Shown piece by piece: positions 33,108 to 44,872 of a stretch of 64,000 bases of DNA. Both the position numbers and the translations under genes were made by a program. Under the pieces are notes generated by a model that saw nothing but the letters and a program-made list of their open reading frames with translations, searched no databases and had not been told where the DNA came from. Source of the DNA: Canariomyces notabilis (Eukaryota; Ascomycota; Sordariomycetes; Sordariales; Chaetomiaceae); NCBI RefSeq assembly GCF_033297395.1, contig NW_027041826.1, positions 596,720-660,719 of the forward strand. Direction: 5' to 3'. The stretch's first letter is position 1. The number at the start of each line of letters is the position of its first letter.

Positions 33108-35096
33108 GAGTGTCCTGGGCTGGTGGCAGGAATCCTGCGGTGACTTCAATTCTTGCAACATTTTGGAATACATTGACTTGCTCAAGCAAACCACCAGACC
33201 TGTGACACGATGCCATGCTCTGGACAAACAATAAGTTGCTCTACTAGCACGATTCACTACCTATGTGCTGCTTCGATTTGGCAGTGAAGACAATTTGAAC
33301 CGTCACTCTACCCCTTTCTCTCGTCAATATCTCATAACCACGATGAGGTGAGTTCCGGCATCACTGATCTCATCGTCACCAGTGACGTGGTTAGGGAGGC
33401 CGCCTGTGAGTCAACGAGCAAATAGTAACACATTCTTCAGCCACTGGTTAAGGTCGGACCAGCCTCGCTTGGGTGCAAACTAGAACGATGAGAAAGTCCC
33501 AAGCCGCGTTGAAGATGCCGAGTATCACAGGTGATAGCCGAATACCTACCTAGTGTTTCACCTTTCGATGACAAAGGCATCGCTGAAAAAAGCTTCAAGG
33601 CTTCGACTTCTGTTTCTCCTGAATGCAGGATATCCAATTTTAGAAACGTCCCACAAACAAGACTGAGTCTTTACCCCCAAACTTGAAGCCTCGAAGAGTT
33701 ATCTCACTTCAAAGCTATTGAGAAGCTGGGATCCATCAACAAATAGAGGCACACTTCTCAGCGGGAACCCGTGACAATCTAGCCTGCTGATCCTCTGTTC
33801 CCAGAGATACTAATTGGCTCACTCTTAGTCCTCAAATCAGCCCCCTAAGGACTCCTAGCCGTGAGAGACGGCTCCTAGAAAGGACAATGAGTCTCTAGCT
33901 CGAGGATATGCATCTGCATGGGGGCAAATGCAAGGTAGATCAGCCAGCCAAGAGTTCATAACCGCAGCCGCTGTCGTGATACCAATCCCTGAAGTAATGC
34001 AGCCCTATGGATAGTGGCTACAACTGGGTATAGCCTCAGCGGAGCCAGCATCACCAGATGGACGACGTCGGCCAAACTCCTCCCGAATGATCTGAGGGGG
34101 AAGAGTCTCACACCTTCGTAGCTGTGCGACAAGAAGCTCGGCTACCTACAGGATCATTGGCGTGCAAATGCATAGCCATGTCATAGTCCTTAACACCGGG
34201 CCGTTACTAATACCTGTCCCGGATTGAGAACCTGGGGTGTGATTATAGTGGTGCTGGTCTCCTTGAGACCTTGACAGGCTCCGGCAAGAAAAGGCCGTGG
34301 CCTCCGTCGTCCAACGCGATCTTTCGTGCGGGATTATCGGAGTCGTTGCCGCATGTGTGACGCGGACCGTGACGGATATCACAGATGAACAAACAAGCCG
34401 TACTTTGCGGCCCGCCACCTCCCACACCTTACCTCTCACTGCACCTACGACGGATGGCTGATCCCCCCAAAACACGCCGGTCGCCTCACCCCTCGAGTCC
34501 ATCGTTGCGTTACCTACCATACCGGGCGGACAACCACTGTGATGGGTGGGTCCGGCCGATCTGGTCGGTAAAGGTCAAGCTTTTTCCACATGTCCATCTG
34601 GGAAACATGATCGATTGCAAGTCGAATGGATTCACAAGGCCCAAGAACGGTGGGCTTCAGGTTGCCGGAGCTCGCCGCATCATGTATGCATGCCCGAAGC
34701 GACTCACTCTGTTGCTGTGAAAAACAACAAACATGTGTCAGTGAAAGCAAATGTTTAGCAATAAAAAGAAAAAGGCGCTGTCAAGACCTGCTTCTGACAA
34801 CACTGCAGGAACGATGTCGACTGCCGTTTTGAGAAGGCCGAGTCTGGCGATGTTGGTACTTGGTTGCGCCCCCTTATATCTGAGCTCACGAAGCTAACAG
34901 GTGTTGCCAAGTGGCGAAGTCCGGCAGCCCAGCGGGGCCAGCGCACCCCGGTTCAACCCACCATGCCATGCAGATGCTGCACACAAAAAATCGCGGAGAT
35001 TCCGCAAATTCGGTTTCCTGACTTCAAATCCCAGCTTTTTCGTCCACGACGCAATAAACCTCACCTTTAGAATTCATTCTATAGGAAGACGGCAAA
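33108..35096. other. Intergenic region upstream of the ribosomal protein gene
   Basis: No credible exon seen. A short inverted repeat (AGCCGT / ACGGCT) lies near 33858-33874. The last part is the promoter and leader of the uL1 gene. Confidence 0.5.
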
Positions 35097-36018
35097 ATGT
35101 CCAAGATCTCCGTCGGTACGGTTCTCCGCTGTCATATAGCTCATCCAGGGCGTCAACTGACTTGATTTGCAGCCGGTGTGCGTCAAAATGTCGCTGAGCT
35201 CCTCGACTACAGCAACAACACGAAGAAGCGCAACTTTCTGGAGACCGTCGAGTAAGTGCTCGAATTGCCGACAGTTTTGAAGGAAGTGACGCTGACCGTC
35301 CCAAAAAGGCTCCAGATCGGCCTGAAGAACTATGACCCCCAGCGTGACAAGCGTACGTCGACCGAGCACCGAAGATGCAATCGAAAGGCTTCCCCGACCG
35401 AGAGAGAACTGACCGAAAGCGCATAGGTTTCTCTGGCACTGTCAAGCTGCCCACCGTCCCCCGCCCGAACATGAGCATCTGCATTCTCGGTGACCAGCAC
35501 GATATCGACCGTGCCAAGCACGGCGGTGTCGACGCCATGAGCGCCGACGACCTGAAGAAGCTCAACAAGAACAAGAAGCTGATCAAGAAGCTGGCTCGCA
35601 AGTACGATGCCTTTGTCGCTTCCGACACTCTGATCAAGCAGATCCCCCGTCTGCTGGGTCCCGGTCTTTCCAAGGGTATGTTCTGCCTCACCGGATATCC
35701 TCAAGCAAGATCGAGGGGAGCAATGCTAATCTATCCTTTTTTTTTGGTTTTCCAGCTGGCAAGTTCCCCACCCCCGTCTCCCACTCGGACGACCTCAGCG
35801 GCAAGATCAACGAGGTCAAGTCGACGGTCAAGTTCCAGCTCAAGAAGGTGCTGTGCATGGGCGTCGCCGTCGGCAACGTCGGCATGACCCAGGAGCAGCT
35901 GGTTGCCAACATCATGTTGGCCATCAACTACCTGGTCTCCCTGCTCAAGAAGGGCTGGCAGAACGTGGGCAGCCTGACCATCAAGGCCACCATGTCCCCT
36001 CCCAAGCGCCTGTACTAA
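35097..36018 (+). CDS. rpl10a: Large-subunit ribosomal protein uL1 (L10a), 217 aa, five exons
   Basis: Exons 35097-35115, 35173-35251, 35309-35352, 35427-35675 and 35756-36018; introns of 57, 57, 74 and 80 nt, all GT-AG. The product is exactly 217 residues, the standard eukaryotic length. It starts MSKISVAGVRQNVAELLDY and contains the RNA-binding L1 domain: FSGTVKLPTVPRPNMSICIL, GGVDAMSADDLKKLNKNKK, a Lys-rich segment, and the C-terminal block GSLTIKATMSPPKRLY. uL1 forms the mobile L1 stalk of the 60S subunit and helps release deacylated tRNA. The dense 5' introns, the first after 19 coding bases, are typical of fungal ribosomal protein genes. Confidence 0.97.
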
Positions 36019-36516
36019 ACTGCATGTTGCGGGAGGTTCTGGGGACGGGTTCCGTCTCGGGCCGTTTCACAGGGCGAAGACACGATAGCATGAGTGGAAT
36101 GAAATCGCTGTTTGCTCTGTGAATTCCCGTCGCTTGATAATGTGCGCCGCGTCTTCTCGTCCATGCAGTGCCCTTACACGGGGATATCCCCAATCCGTAA
36201 ACTAAAGTTAGGTACCGATCGGTAAGGGGCAAAACGCCGACCGGTAATTACTCATCAACCCGGGTTATCTCCTTGCCAGTGGAGCCCCGAGGTCCGGTGG
36301 ACATGATGAACTTGGAACCCCGCCCCCGCCAGGGCAAGCCGAAATTCCGTCAATATGGGTGGCCACTCCGTAGCTCAGATATTTATTCAGCCTTGACGTA
36401 CATTATTTACCTGCCTTGAGAAATTAACACATTTAGACAGCTACTCCTCACCTCTTGCAGCATTACTTAGGTTGATCTCCCTCGCAGTAATTGATTTCAA
36501 AAAAGGGAACCCGAAA
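36019..36516. other. Intergenic region
   Basis: Between the uL1 gene and the Nudix gene. A palindrome ACCGATCGGT near 36214 and a related CGACCGGT near 36238 are present. No exon. Confidence 0.5.
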
Positions 36517-37876
36517 ATGCCCATCCCGGACCTTCCGTCCCTCCCGACAGAGGACTCGCTCCTATCGCAAAAATTCGGCCGGGAGATCGCCAACTACTTT
36601 TCGGGATCCCCTTTGAACCGCGTCTCCTTTCTGCGCAGCGACGGGCCCTTTCTGCGCGCCGCTTTTGCCCACCCGCGCGCCCGCTTCCTGCTCCTGCGCG
36701 ACCTCGCCCCGCTTGTCCGGTCCCCCACCGACACGGCTAACCTCGCTTTTGCCTCGCGCGCAGACGTGCTGCCCCTCACGGGCCCGGAACCCTTTGCTAG
36801 ATCTGAGGAGGAGCAGATTGCGGAGTATGATTCTGAGGAGGGGCCGCAGCCGATTATTGTGTTTCTGGGGATTGATGAGCGGGGGGAGTTGAAGGGTTTG
36901 TTTTCGGGTAGCGGTAGTGGTGGGAGTGAGGGGGAGGGTGGTGAGGAGTTTAAGTACAGGGATTTTGAGGGCGATCCGTACTTTGCTCTGGATGTTACGC
37001 CCAGGGACGACGGGCTGAAGGAGAGGGCGGAAGAAGTGATTAAGGCGGTAACCGCGAGGGGGTTGGTATTTTATGAGGGGGGACCGAGGCATATGGGATT
37101 ACACGCCGGGCAAGGTGAGAAAGACGGGGGCTCCTCTATGTTTACTCACCAGAGAGCAAAGGGTTTGCTGACAAGAGTGCCTTTCTGCAGCGGCTATGTA
37201 CGGGCATGCGCGCGCCATAATCGACTGGAACGTGAGGACGCCGTTCTGCGCTCAGTGCGGGCAGCCGACGCTGTCTGTTAACGCGGGCACCAAGAGGGTG
37301 TGTCCGCCAACAGACAAGGCGGGCGGCCAAGTCAGAAACCGCAAGCCCTGCGCGACGAGGGGTACCGTCTCGAACCATAGCTTCCCTAGGACGGACCCGA
37401 CGGTCATCATGGCGGTTATCAGCGCAGATGGGACCAAGGTTCTCCTGGGCCGGCAGCGGCGGTGGCCAAAGTACTGGTTCAGCACGCTCGCTGGGTTCCA
37501 GGAGCCCGGCGAGTCCATCGAGGAAGCGGTCCGACGGGAGGTTTGGGAGGAGAGCGGAGTCCGTGTGGGCCGCGTGATCTTGCACAGCTCGCAGCCGTGG
37601 CCGTTCCCGGCGAGCCTGATGATTGGCGCCATCGGCCAGGCGCTGCCCGGCGATGGCGAGAAGATCTATCTTGGACACGACGCGGAGCTCGAAAGTGCGA
37701 AGTGGTTCCCTCTCGAGGAAGTCAGGGAAGCATTGTTGAAGGGGACGAGCAACCTGGGAGAAGGGGCCCCTGAGGGGTACGTGGAGGGCGCACTACGCCT
37801 TCCGCCGCAGACGGCCATCGCGAATCGCTTGATAACGGCGGTGGTAGAGGGCTGGTGGATACCGTCGAGGATGTAG
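36517..37876 (+). CDS. npy1: NADH pyrophosphatase (NUDT12/Npy1 type Nudix hydrolase), 427 aa, probably peroxisomal
   Basis: Exons 36517-37114 and 37191-37876 with a 76-nt intron (GTGAGA...CTGCAG) joining HAGQ-AAMYGHARAIIDWN. The first ATG is at 36517 (MPIPDLPSLPTED); the frame upstream has only a TTG. An N-terminal NUDIX-like domain is followed by a zinc site with C219, C222, C237 and C253, then the catalytic domain. The Nudix box starts at G301 (GFQEPGESIEEAVRREVWEE, then SGV) with the REVWEESGV metal-binding glutamates. SQPWPFPASLMIGA just after it is the motif that distinguishes NADH pyrophosphatases. The enzyme splits NADH (and NAD-capped RNA in relatives) to NMNH and AMP. The C-terminus SRM fits the peroxisomal PTS1 consensus. 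Confidence 0.93.
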
Positions 37877-39191
37877 ATGAGGGCATTGGAGAGTCGGCCA
37901 CTTGGGTAAGGTTCTTGGTTTGACTAGAGCGTTCAATCTCGACAGAAATAGACCATTCAGTATTAATAGCTCGATCGTCAGCGCAGGCAAACGGCCGTTT
38001 AACGTAAACATAAATCTACTCTTGATTGTATCTGAACGTGCACTGTTTTGTTGTTTGCACTCGGTCACTGGCAGACAAGAGTTGCAACATGCACCTCAAA
38101 TCCTTAAAGAACAAATACGCTAACCGTAACTGGCTAGGTAAATGCATACCCACCAAACCTGCCCCACCCTGCCCCCAAATAAAATCTCCCTCGCGGCCAG
38201 CTTCTTTACCCGTTTCCTCTTTTCTCTCCTTACCAGCAAGACGAGAGACCCAACTCTGCACCGCCATGTGAAGAGTTGAACTTCTTGTTCTTGCTGGTTA
38301 GGTGGCTCCACGAAGTGGCTTGCTGAGGGTTTTTCATACACCATGGGTCTTCCTCCGTTCCCGGCCTCCTAAAGCAAAGTTCTGATCACCTCTTCCCTCT
38401 TTACAAGCCGCGGACGTCAACTCTCAAGGCCCGTGACAGTGGGGTGATCTCGACATACTTTTTGGCATACTGATTTCTTGAAGTGTGGGCTGAGTCTCGG
38501 GGCGAATTGGATTCATTTGGTGTTTGTAGGGTATTCTAGACTTCGCTTTTGGACTCCTTTGAACTGCACCTACCGTATCTGCTGCTTCCATTGAAGACTT
38601 TGGCATGGGTGAGGATAGTTACTCACCGGCAACGGCCGTTGTGTTCTCCGTACCGTTATGAATTGAATCCAGGCTCTTAGTCTAGTAAAACCGCGCTGAG
38701 AAGATTGAGTGCAAGCGACTGTTCAAGCAATTTCTGGTCACGAATTGGTCCATTTCGCAGTCGCATGCTGGATTTTTAAGGATGTGATTTTGATTCATCA
38801 TTGACCTCCCGAATGTTTGACAGGGTTAGGGTTAGCTAGGTGTGATCAGATGCTATACTTGACCTTTCAAACTTCGGAAGTTGAACCAGCTCCTTACGTG
38901 TTCAAGCCCCGCGTCGACCGACGAAGTACCGTTCCCGACCACAACCATATCGCATACCACAGGCCATTGCCCGCTGGATCTGCTCAGTCATCAATGGCAC
39001 ATCCAACATAGCAAGCAGTCAATTCCGGCAACCGCTCGCTACGCACAGCCCCCTACCCTGCGTCCGCCGTTGATTGGATTCTCATCCCCCTCGCACCAGA
39101 CCCTGCCCGCTCTCAAATCCTTAACCGGCCTCTCCTACCCTACAAGAAAAGCCAACAACGAAAAGGCAAAATAGAAGCAAAAATAGACAAG
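37877..39191. other. Intergenic region
   Basis: 3' flank of the Nudix gene and promoter side of COG1. No exon seen. Telomere-like AGGGTTAGGGTTAG at 38822-38835. Confidence 0.5.
38822..38835 (+). repeat. Interstitial telomere-like motif AGGGTTAGGGTTAG
   Basis: Two TTAGGG-phase units about 360 bp upstream of the COG1 start codon. The core matches the plant/fungal telo-box when read on the other strand. Confidence 0.6.
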
Positions 39192-41672
39192 ATGACCGCC
39201 CTACCGGCAAACCTAGACCTGCACTCCCCCGACCTGACGTCCTCAGCACAGCTATTCACCTCAACAACACCTTCCTACACACTACCACAACTGCGCGCCG
39301 TGCACAATGCGGTGCGCGGGGAGGTGGCTGACGTGGCGGCCCGCCTGCGCACCCAGGTGGGCGGGTCCTACCGCGAGCTGCTGGGCACGGCCGACACCAT
39401 TGTCGCCATGCGCGCCGACATGGATGCCGTCCGAGCTGTCCTCGGCGACATGGGCGCCCGCTGCGGCCGCGGCGTCGTCGCGGGCAAGGCCCAGGGGTTG
39501 AGGGCGTTTGTTACTGCTGGTGGTGGTGGTGGTGCGGGTGCTGCTACGAGGGATAAGAATGATGGTCAAGCGGCTGCTGAAGGAGGTTGGGTTGGGGGGT
39601 TTCGTGGTGGTGGTGGCGCTGGGTTGGGTGGGCTGGCTAGGGAGAGGTTTCTGGAGGGTGTTGAGTTGGGGTTGGATAAGGTTACGAGGGATCTTAGTGG
39701 TGGTGGTGATGCTGGTGAAGGGACGGGGGATGGGTTGGTGGTTGCTGCCAGGCTGTACGTGCTAGGGAGGTTGCTCGTCAAGAGCTTTGCGGGAGAGGGG
39801 AAGGGGAATGGGAGGGTAGAGGAGATCAAGAGGGGCCTGGAGACGGTGCAAAGGGCGAAGTTGATGAGGAGGATCGATACTGTGCTGAGGAGTGGAAGTC
39901 GCAGGAGGATGAAGCAGGGTGACGTGCTCAAGGCGTTGAGCGCGTACAGTCTTGCTACGACTTCCGGGGCTCGGGATGTGCTGAGGCACTTTCTGAATGT
40001 CAGGGCTGAGGCGATTGCGATGGCGCTCGAGGTGGACGAGGATGAGCGGGCGGCGCGGAATCCGAAGGACGTGCTGCGGGCGCTGGGCCTCTATACCAAA
40101 ACACTGCAGGACGTGCAGACGCTGGTTCCGCATAAGCTGACCGATGCGCTGGTTTCACTGAAGGACGAGCGGTTACTGGAGAATGCGTCGTTAAAGGAGA
40201 TTGAGGGGCTACGGTTGGATATTTACAAGCGATGGTGTGGGGATGAGATTCAGTTCTATACGCCATTCATACGCCATGACGATCTGGATGGGGAACAGGC
40301 CCGGGAGATGCTCACTAATTGGGCCAGCAAAGGAAGCAAGGTCTTGCTTCAGATGCTGGAGAAGACGCTGGAGGGCATGACCGAATTCAAGGCCATCGTC
40401 GAGCTGCGTACCAGCGTTCTGAAGCTCTGGATCGCTGAAGGCGGCAGGGCGCGCGGCTTCGATCCTTCAGTCATGCTGGATGACCTCCGCAGTGCCGTCA
40501 GTAAGCATATGCTGCGGGTTCTCGAAGCAAAAGTTGCCAAGCTACGGCTCGTGGGCTCGGAAGTATCTGCAACTCTTGAAGCCTGGCGGGAGGGCACCAC
40601 CGATCAGCACCAGAGTCTGTGGGACGTGGATTCGTTCGACACTGACCTCTCCAACGGCGCCGCCCAGTTCGCACAGGACGTTGTCGCACGACTTTGCGGC
40701 CGGAACAATGCTGTGTCCAAGGCTGTGACAAGCTACCGATCGTGGTTTCATGTTATTGAAGACGTCGGTAAGGTTGTGGATCAGCTAAGGCGGCAGAGGT
40801 GGGACAACGATGTCGATGAAATCGAAGACGAGGAGACGATTGAAGAGCGCCAGAAGCTGCTTGCCAAGGAAGACCCCCAGGCGCTGAGCAAGCATTTGGA
40901 TCGCTTGCTGGTTGAGGCGTTCAGAAAGTTAGATGACCACCTCACGGTGCTGTGGAAGGAGCAGCAAGAGGGCCCGAACAGGGGGGCGGTCGCCGTGTAC
41001 CTCCTGAGGGTTATCAGGGACATCCGGGCGCGGTTGCCGGATGTGGACGCGCTTAGGGTCTTCGGTTTAGCTGCGGTGCCACCGCTGCATGAGGCATTGG
41101 CTGCGACAGTGGTCGTGTCACCCCTGGATGACTTCGCCACCGTGGCACTTGCCCGGAAGACGGTTGTCGGAAGGGGCCTATGGGAGGGAGAGCCGGCGCT
41201 ACCCGGGTCACCGTCGCCGGGAGCCTTCAAGCTCCTCAGGGATCTAACAGCTGCTATGGGCGATGCGGGCGGGGATCTGTGGAGTCCTGCGGCTGTTACT
41301 GTGCTAAAACAAGATCTGGCCCACAAGCTCACTGGAATATGGCTAGAGGCACTCGACAACTTGGACAGGGACTCCGAAGAGGCAACGAAAACAGCTTCTG
41401 ATGGTGACGAGGCCGGCCAGGATGAACCAACCAAGGAAACTACAAGCCTAGAGCAACGGCAAGACCTGCTGGTGCAGTGGCTTCTAGACATACACTATCT
41501 CCGGCTATTCCTTGTACCACAACAAGGGTCTCAGAAAGCTGTGCTCAAGGAGCTTGAAGAAGCGATTCTCAAAAAGACGGGTCTGGAAGACCCTGCTCTT
41601 GTGGACAGGCTGGCCAAGGCGTCACAAGAGTATTCCAAGAGGACCGGACTGCTATTCGGCTTGTTGACCTGA
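39192..41672 (+). CDS. cog1: Conserved oligomeric Golgi complex subunit 1 (COG1), 826 aa
   Basis: Intronless frame from the ATG at 39192. The N-terminal 90 residues match the Vps51/COG1 domain: LFTSTTPSYTLPQLRAVHN, then SYRELLGTADTIVAMRADMD, the most diagnostic block of COG1. A Gly-rich insert (about 100-155) follows, then helical segments typical of CATCHR tethers, with WLLDIHYLRLFLVPQ near the C-terminus. COG tethers retrograde vesicles at the Golgi and keeps glycosyltransferases in place; Cog1 bridges the two lobes. The codons in the Gly-rich insert are GGT/GGG-rich and less biased than elsewhere. The gene runs tail to tail with the isomerase gene, 65 bp between the stops. Confidence 0.9.
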   Translation: MTALPANLDLHSPDLTSSAQLFTSTTPSYTLPQLRAVHNAVRGEVADVAARLRTQVGGSYRELLGTADTIVAMRADMDAVRAVLGDMGARCGRGVVAGKAQGLRAFVTAGGGGGAGAATRDKNDGQAAAEGGWVGGFRGGGGAGLGGLARERFLEGVELGLDKVTRDLSGGGDAGEGTGDGLVVAARLYVLGRLLVKSFAGEGKGNGRVEEIKRGLETVQRAKLMRRIDTVLRSGSRRRMKQGDVLKALSAYSLATTSGARDVLRHFLNVRAEAIAMALEVDEDERAARNPKDVLRALGLYTKTLQDVQTLVPHKLTDALVSLKDERLLENASLKEIEGLRLDIYKRWCGDEIQFYTPFIRHDDLDGEQAREMLTNWASKGSKVLLQMLEKTLEGMTEFKAIVELRTSVLKLWIAEGGRARGFDPSVMLDDLRSAVSKHMLRVLEAKVAKLRLVGSEVSATLEAWREGTTDQHQSLWDVDSFDTDLSNGAAQFAQDVVARLCGRNNAVSKAVTSYRSWFHVIEDVGKVVDQLRRQRWDNDVDEIEDEETIEERQKLLAKEDPQALSKHLDRLLVEAFRKLDDHLTVLWKEQQEGPNRGAVAVYLLRVIRDIRARLPDVDALRVFGLAAVPPLHEALAATVVVSPLDDFATVALARKTVVGRGLWEGEPALPGSPSPGAFKLLRDLTAAMGDAGGDLWSPAAVTVLKQDLAHKLTGIWLEALDNLDRDSEEATKTASDGDEAGQDEPTKETTSLEQRQDLLVQWLLDIHYLRLFLVPQQGSQKAVLKELEEAILKKTGLEDPALVDRLAKASQEYSKRTGLLFGLLT

Positions 41673-41737
41673 CGTACCTTGATGGGTGTGCTGGGCTATG
41701 GACGCTATCCAAGACAAAAACAATAAATACAATGTCT

Positions 41738-42642
41738 TCAAAGCTTATGCCTCTTCTTCCCCGAGGCAACCTTTGCAAACTCGCCTTGCGGCACCCCTGT
41801 CATGAACCTATCCAAGCCGGCAAATACCTCGGCGACGTTCTGCTTGTCCATAATATCACGCTCTGGACGCCGAATCAACGCCTTGATACCCAACAGGCTA
41901 TCCCCGACGAGGTGCTCCCCGAGCCGCTCGTCTATCTCGCTCAGCACCAACCCCCTGAATTTCTCGTACTCCCCCTTCCCGCACTCGTCAAAGATCTTGT
42001 TGACGAAGCCGCAGGCCAGCAACTCGTCGGCCGTGAGCCGCTTGCTCATGATGAGCGCCTCGTTGGCCTTGGCCAGGCCGAGGCGCTGCACAAGACCCCG
42101 CGAGGCGCCGCCCTCGGCGACTAGGCCCAGCGAGCTGAAGGGCGTGAGCAGAAAGGCGGAGGGCACCGCGTAGACGAAGTCGGCGAAGCCCACTAGTGCC
42201 GCTGACAGGCCGATCACGGGTCCGTTGAGGCCCACGACCAGGATCTTGGGGTGCGTGTAGAAGGCTTGGGCGATATTGAGGTTGTAGGCTACGAAGGTTT
42301 GTAGCCAGAAGCGATGCGGTTGCTGCTGTGGGTCCGGGAGGGTAGAAGGGGAGGAGGAAGAGGTGGCGTCGTCAAAGAGCGTTACGTCGGCACCGCTGTT
42401 GTATGCGTAAGTATATACGGGGGATGTCCTGGGGGTTGTAGAGCCGCTTACGCGGAAAAGTAGCGGCCTTTGCCGATAAGAAGCGTTATGTAGATGTCAT
42501 CGCGCGCAGCCACCTCGCGCATCTTTTGCGCGAGGTCGTAATACTGGTCGTGGTTGAGAGCATTGAGCTTCCTGTCGTTGTCAATGGTGATGATGGCCAC
42601 GCGGCCGCGGTATTCGAGACTGAGGACCGAAGGAGACGTCAT
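41738..42642 (-). CDS. Enoyl-CoA hydratase/isomerase family (Eci1-type delta3,delta2-enoyl-CoA isomerase), 282 aa, peroxisomal
   Basis: Exons 42642-42452 and 42395-41738, 56-nt intron (GTAAGC...AACAG). The join gives KGRYFSA-GADVTLFD, rebuilding the oxyanion-hole A-G-A-D motif exactly at the junction. Crotonase-fold landmarks: VAIITIDNDRKLNALNHDQY, ILVVGLNGPVIGLSAALVGF, FVYAVPSAFLLTPFSSLGLV and a conserved Glu/Gly-rich EGGAS. The tail GKKRHKL ends in HKL, a PTS1-like signal; yeast Eci1 ends in HRL. This class shifts cis/trans-3 double bonds to trans-2 so unsaturated fatty acids can enter peroxisomal beta-oxidation. Isomerase versus dienoyl-CoA isomerase is not certain from sequence alone. Confidence 0.87.
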
Positions 42643-43347
42643 TGTGAAGGGGAGAGGGCAACAATGATATCTTGAGTAAATTCAGGGGTATAAATGCTCA
42701 AGTCATCATAGTATTCCCCTATATGTTTTGTATGTTGGGAGTCAATCTCAAGTGTTCTTGTCCCCAGATCTCACTTATCAACCTGAGAGGCCCCACATAT
42801 TTCGGGTATTGGACGAGTGGACCTCGGCTCCCCGCATAGGGCTTCCTTCCGCTCGGCTCGTTCACGTTGAGGTTTGGTGAACCCCTGCAGTTCCCCATTT
42901 CCCCAAAGAACCGGATCGGTTTGGTTTCCAAACGGGCGGGGCATGAGCCGATCCTGCCAGACATGCCGCCCTTTCCTTTCTGGGTTCGCCGACAAGGCGG
43001 GTGGCGGTACGAGCACCCCGTCACTCGGTATCTGATATCGCTTGGTTCTTGATTCGTCGACCGTGATTCCGAGTTGCGGAGATGTTGCCTTGCATGCAAG
43101 ATCTCCCAGTTCCCAAGAGGATGCACACGCCGGACCCCTTCATTGGCCAATTCGGACCGTGTCAGGCGTCGCTACCATCGAAGGAAGGGCGCGATGTGGG
43201 GACTGCGGATTTAGGACTTGGAAGTTTGCGGTCTGTGGATGAGAAAAATACTTAAAAGATCCAGTTGTGATGTGAGTGAGGGAATCAGTGTTCACTCATT
43301 ATCTCTTCCTCCAACAAACTTACCGCTTGGCTTCTCCGGCAGGCACG
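42643..43347. other. Divergent promoter region
   Basis: Between the isomerase gene (-) and the MFS transporter gene (+). No exon seen. Confidence 0.5.
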
Positions 43348-44872
43348 ATGGGTTCCGACACGGATGCCACATCGGCCATTGAGCTTCAGAGTTTCAGCAA
43401 CTCGCCGCGGGCGACGAGCTCAGAGGGCCGCGCCGAGGACGGCACCGCCGGGATGGGCCATGAGATGCCCAGCCTACCTCCCGTCGATGGCGGCAAGGAT
43501 GCCTGGCTGTTTCTGGCTGCGTGCTTCATGATCGAGGCACTGGTCTGGGGTGCGTGACGAAACAATCAACGAAGACAGCAGCAGCGTGTTCTAATCTTGA
43601 ACCCGCCCCAGGTTTTGGCTATTCGTTCGGTGTCTTCCAGAGTTACTACAGCACCCACGCGCCGTTCATGGGAGAGAGCAACATCCCCGTCGTCGGGACA
43701 TGCGCCCTGGTAAGCAAAACACCCCCTGACCGCCCAACTTCAATGGAAGGAAACACCTGACTGACAGTCCCCAGGGCATCATGTACCTCGACACGCCAGT
43801 TGTCATGTACCTCCACCGGCGCTATCCCAAGCAAGGCCGTTGGAGCACCATCGCGGGGCTTCTGATCATGTGTCTCGCTCTGGCGCTGTCGTCTTTCTGC
43901 ACCACCGTGACGCAACTGATCGTGACCCAAGGCATCTTCTACGCCATCGGCGGCTCCATCGCCTACTCGTCCTGCATCATCTACCTCGAAGAATGGTTCG
44001 TCGCCAAGCGCGGGCTTGCCTACGGCATCATGTGGTCGGCCACGGGCCTGGCAGGCGTGATCCTGCCTCTGCTGCTAGAGTATTTACTCTCGTCGCAGGG
44101 CCACGCGACGACGCTTCGCATCTTCGCGTGCGCCGTCTTTGCCCTGACGGCGCCGCTGTCCTACTTCGTCCGCCCGCGGCTGCCCGTCGCCCAGGCCTCG
44201 CACGCCAAGCCGCTGACCCTGTGGTTCCTCGCCGACCGCCGCTTCATGCTGTACCAGGCCTTCAACATCGTCGAGTCGGTCGGCTACTTCCTCCCGGGCA
44301 TCTACCTGCCCTCGTACGCGAGCGCCGTGCTCGGCGCGAGCTCCTTCCCCTCAGTCGTCACCATGCTGCTCATCAACGTGGCCAACACCTTTGGCTGCGT
44401 CGCCATGGGCTCGCTGATTGACCGCCTCGAGGTGACGACCTGTCTCTGGGTGTCCACCGTCGGCGCTACCGTCGGCACCTTTTTGATTTGGGGCTTCTCG
44501 GTTAACCTGCCCGTGCTGTACCTCTTTTGCGTCGTCTACGGTTTGTTTGCCGGGTCGTACAGCTCCGCCTGGCCGGGGGTTATGACCGATATTACGAAGA
44601 GGGGTGCCGATGACGCTGCGGCGGAGGGGAACGGGAATGAACATGGTAAGACGGCCGACCCGAGCATGGTTTTTGCCTTCCTGGCTATGGGCCGCGGCAT
44701 TGGGAATGTGGTTTCCGGTCCGCTCAGCGAGGCCATGGTGAAGGCGCAGCCTTGGCATGGGCAGGCTTTTGGCGGGTATGGGAGTGGATATGGCGGGCTG
44801 ATTGCTTTCACTGGCGCAACTGCTTTGCTTGGCGGCGGTAGCTATGTTTGGAAGAGGTTGGGGTGGCTCTGA
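43348..44872 (+). CDS. MFS transporter, monocarboxylate-transporter-like, 465 aa, three exons
   Basis: Exons 43348-43549, 43612-43709 and 43775-44872; introns of 62 and 65 nt; the total closes in frame. The start is the ATG in GGCACGATGGG; an upstream in-frame GTG is ignored. A cytosolic N-tail of about 55 residues (Ser/Glu-rich) is followed by about 12 membrane segments. The first pair reads DAWLFLAACFMIEALVWGF then GYSFGVFQSYYSTH, the hallmark of the fungal MCT-like group. Later blocks include EEWFVAKRGLAYGIMWSATG and GFSVNLPVLYLFCVVYGLFA. A short loop with DAAAEGNGNEHGK separates late helices. It probably carries a monocarboxylate or related small acid across the plasma membrane; substrate unknown. 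Confidence 0.87.

Noticed and set aside
36370..36400. TAGCTCAG word resembling a tRNA A box
   Set aside because: No B box (GGTTCGAATCC type) at the right distance and no cloverleaf.
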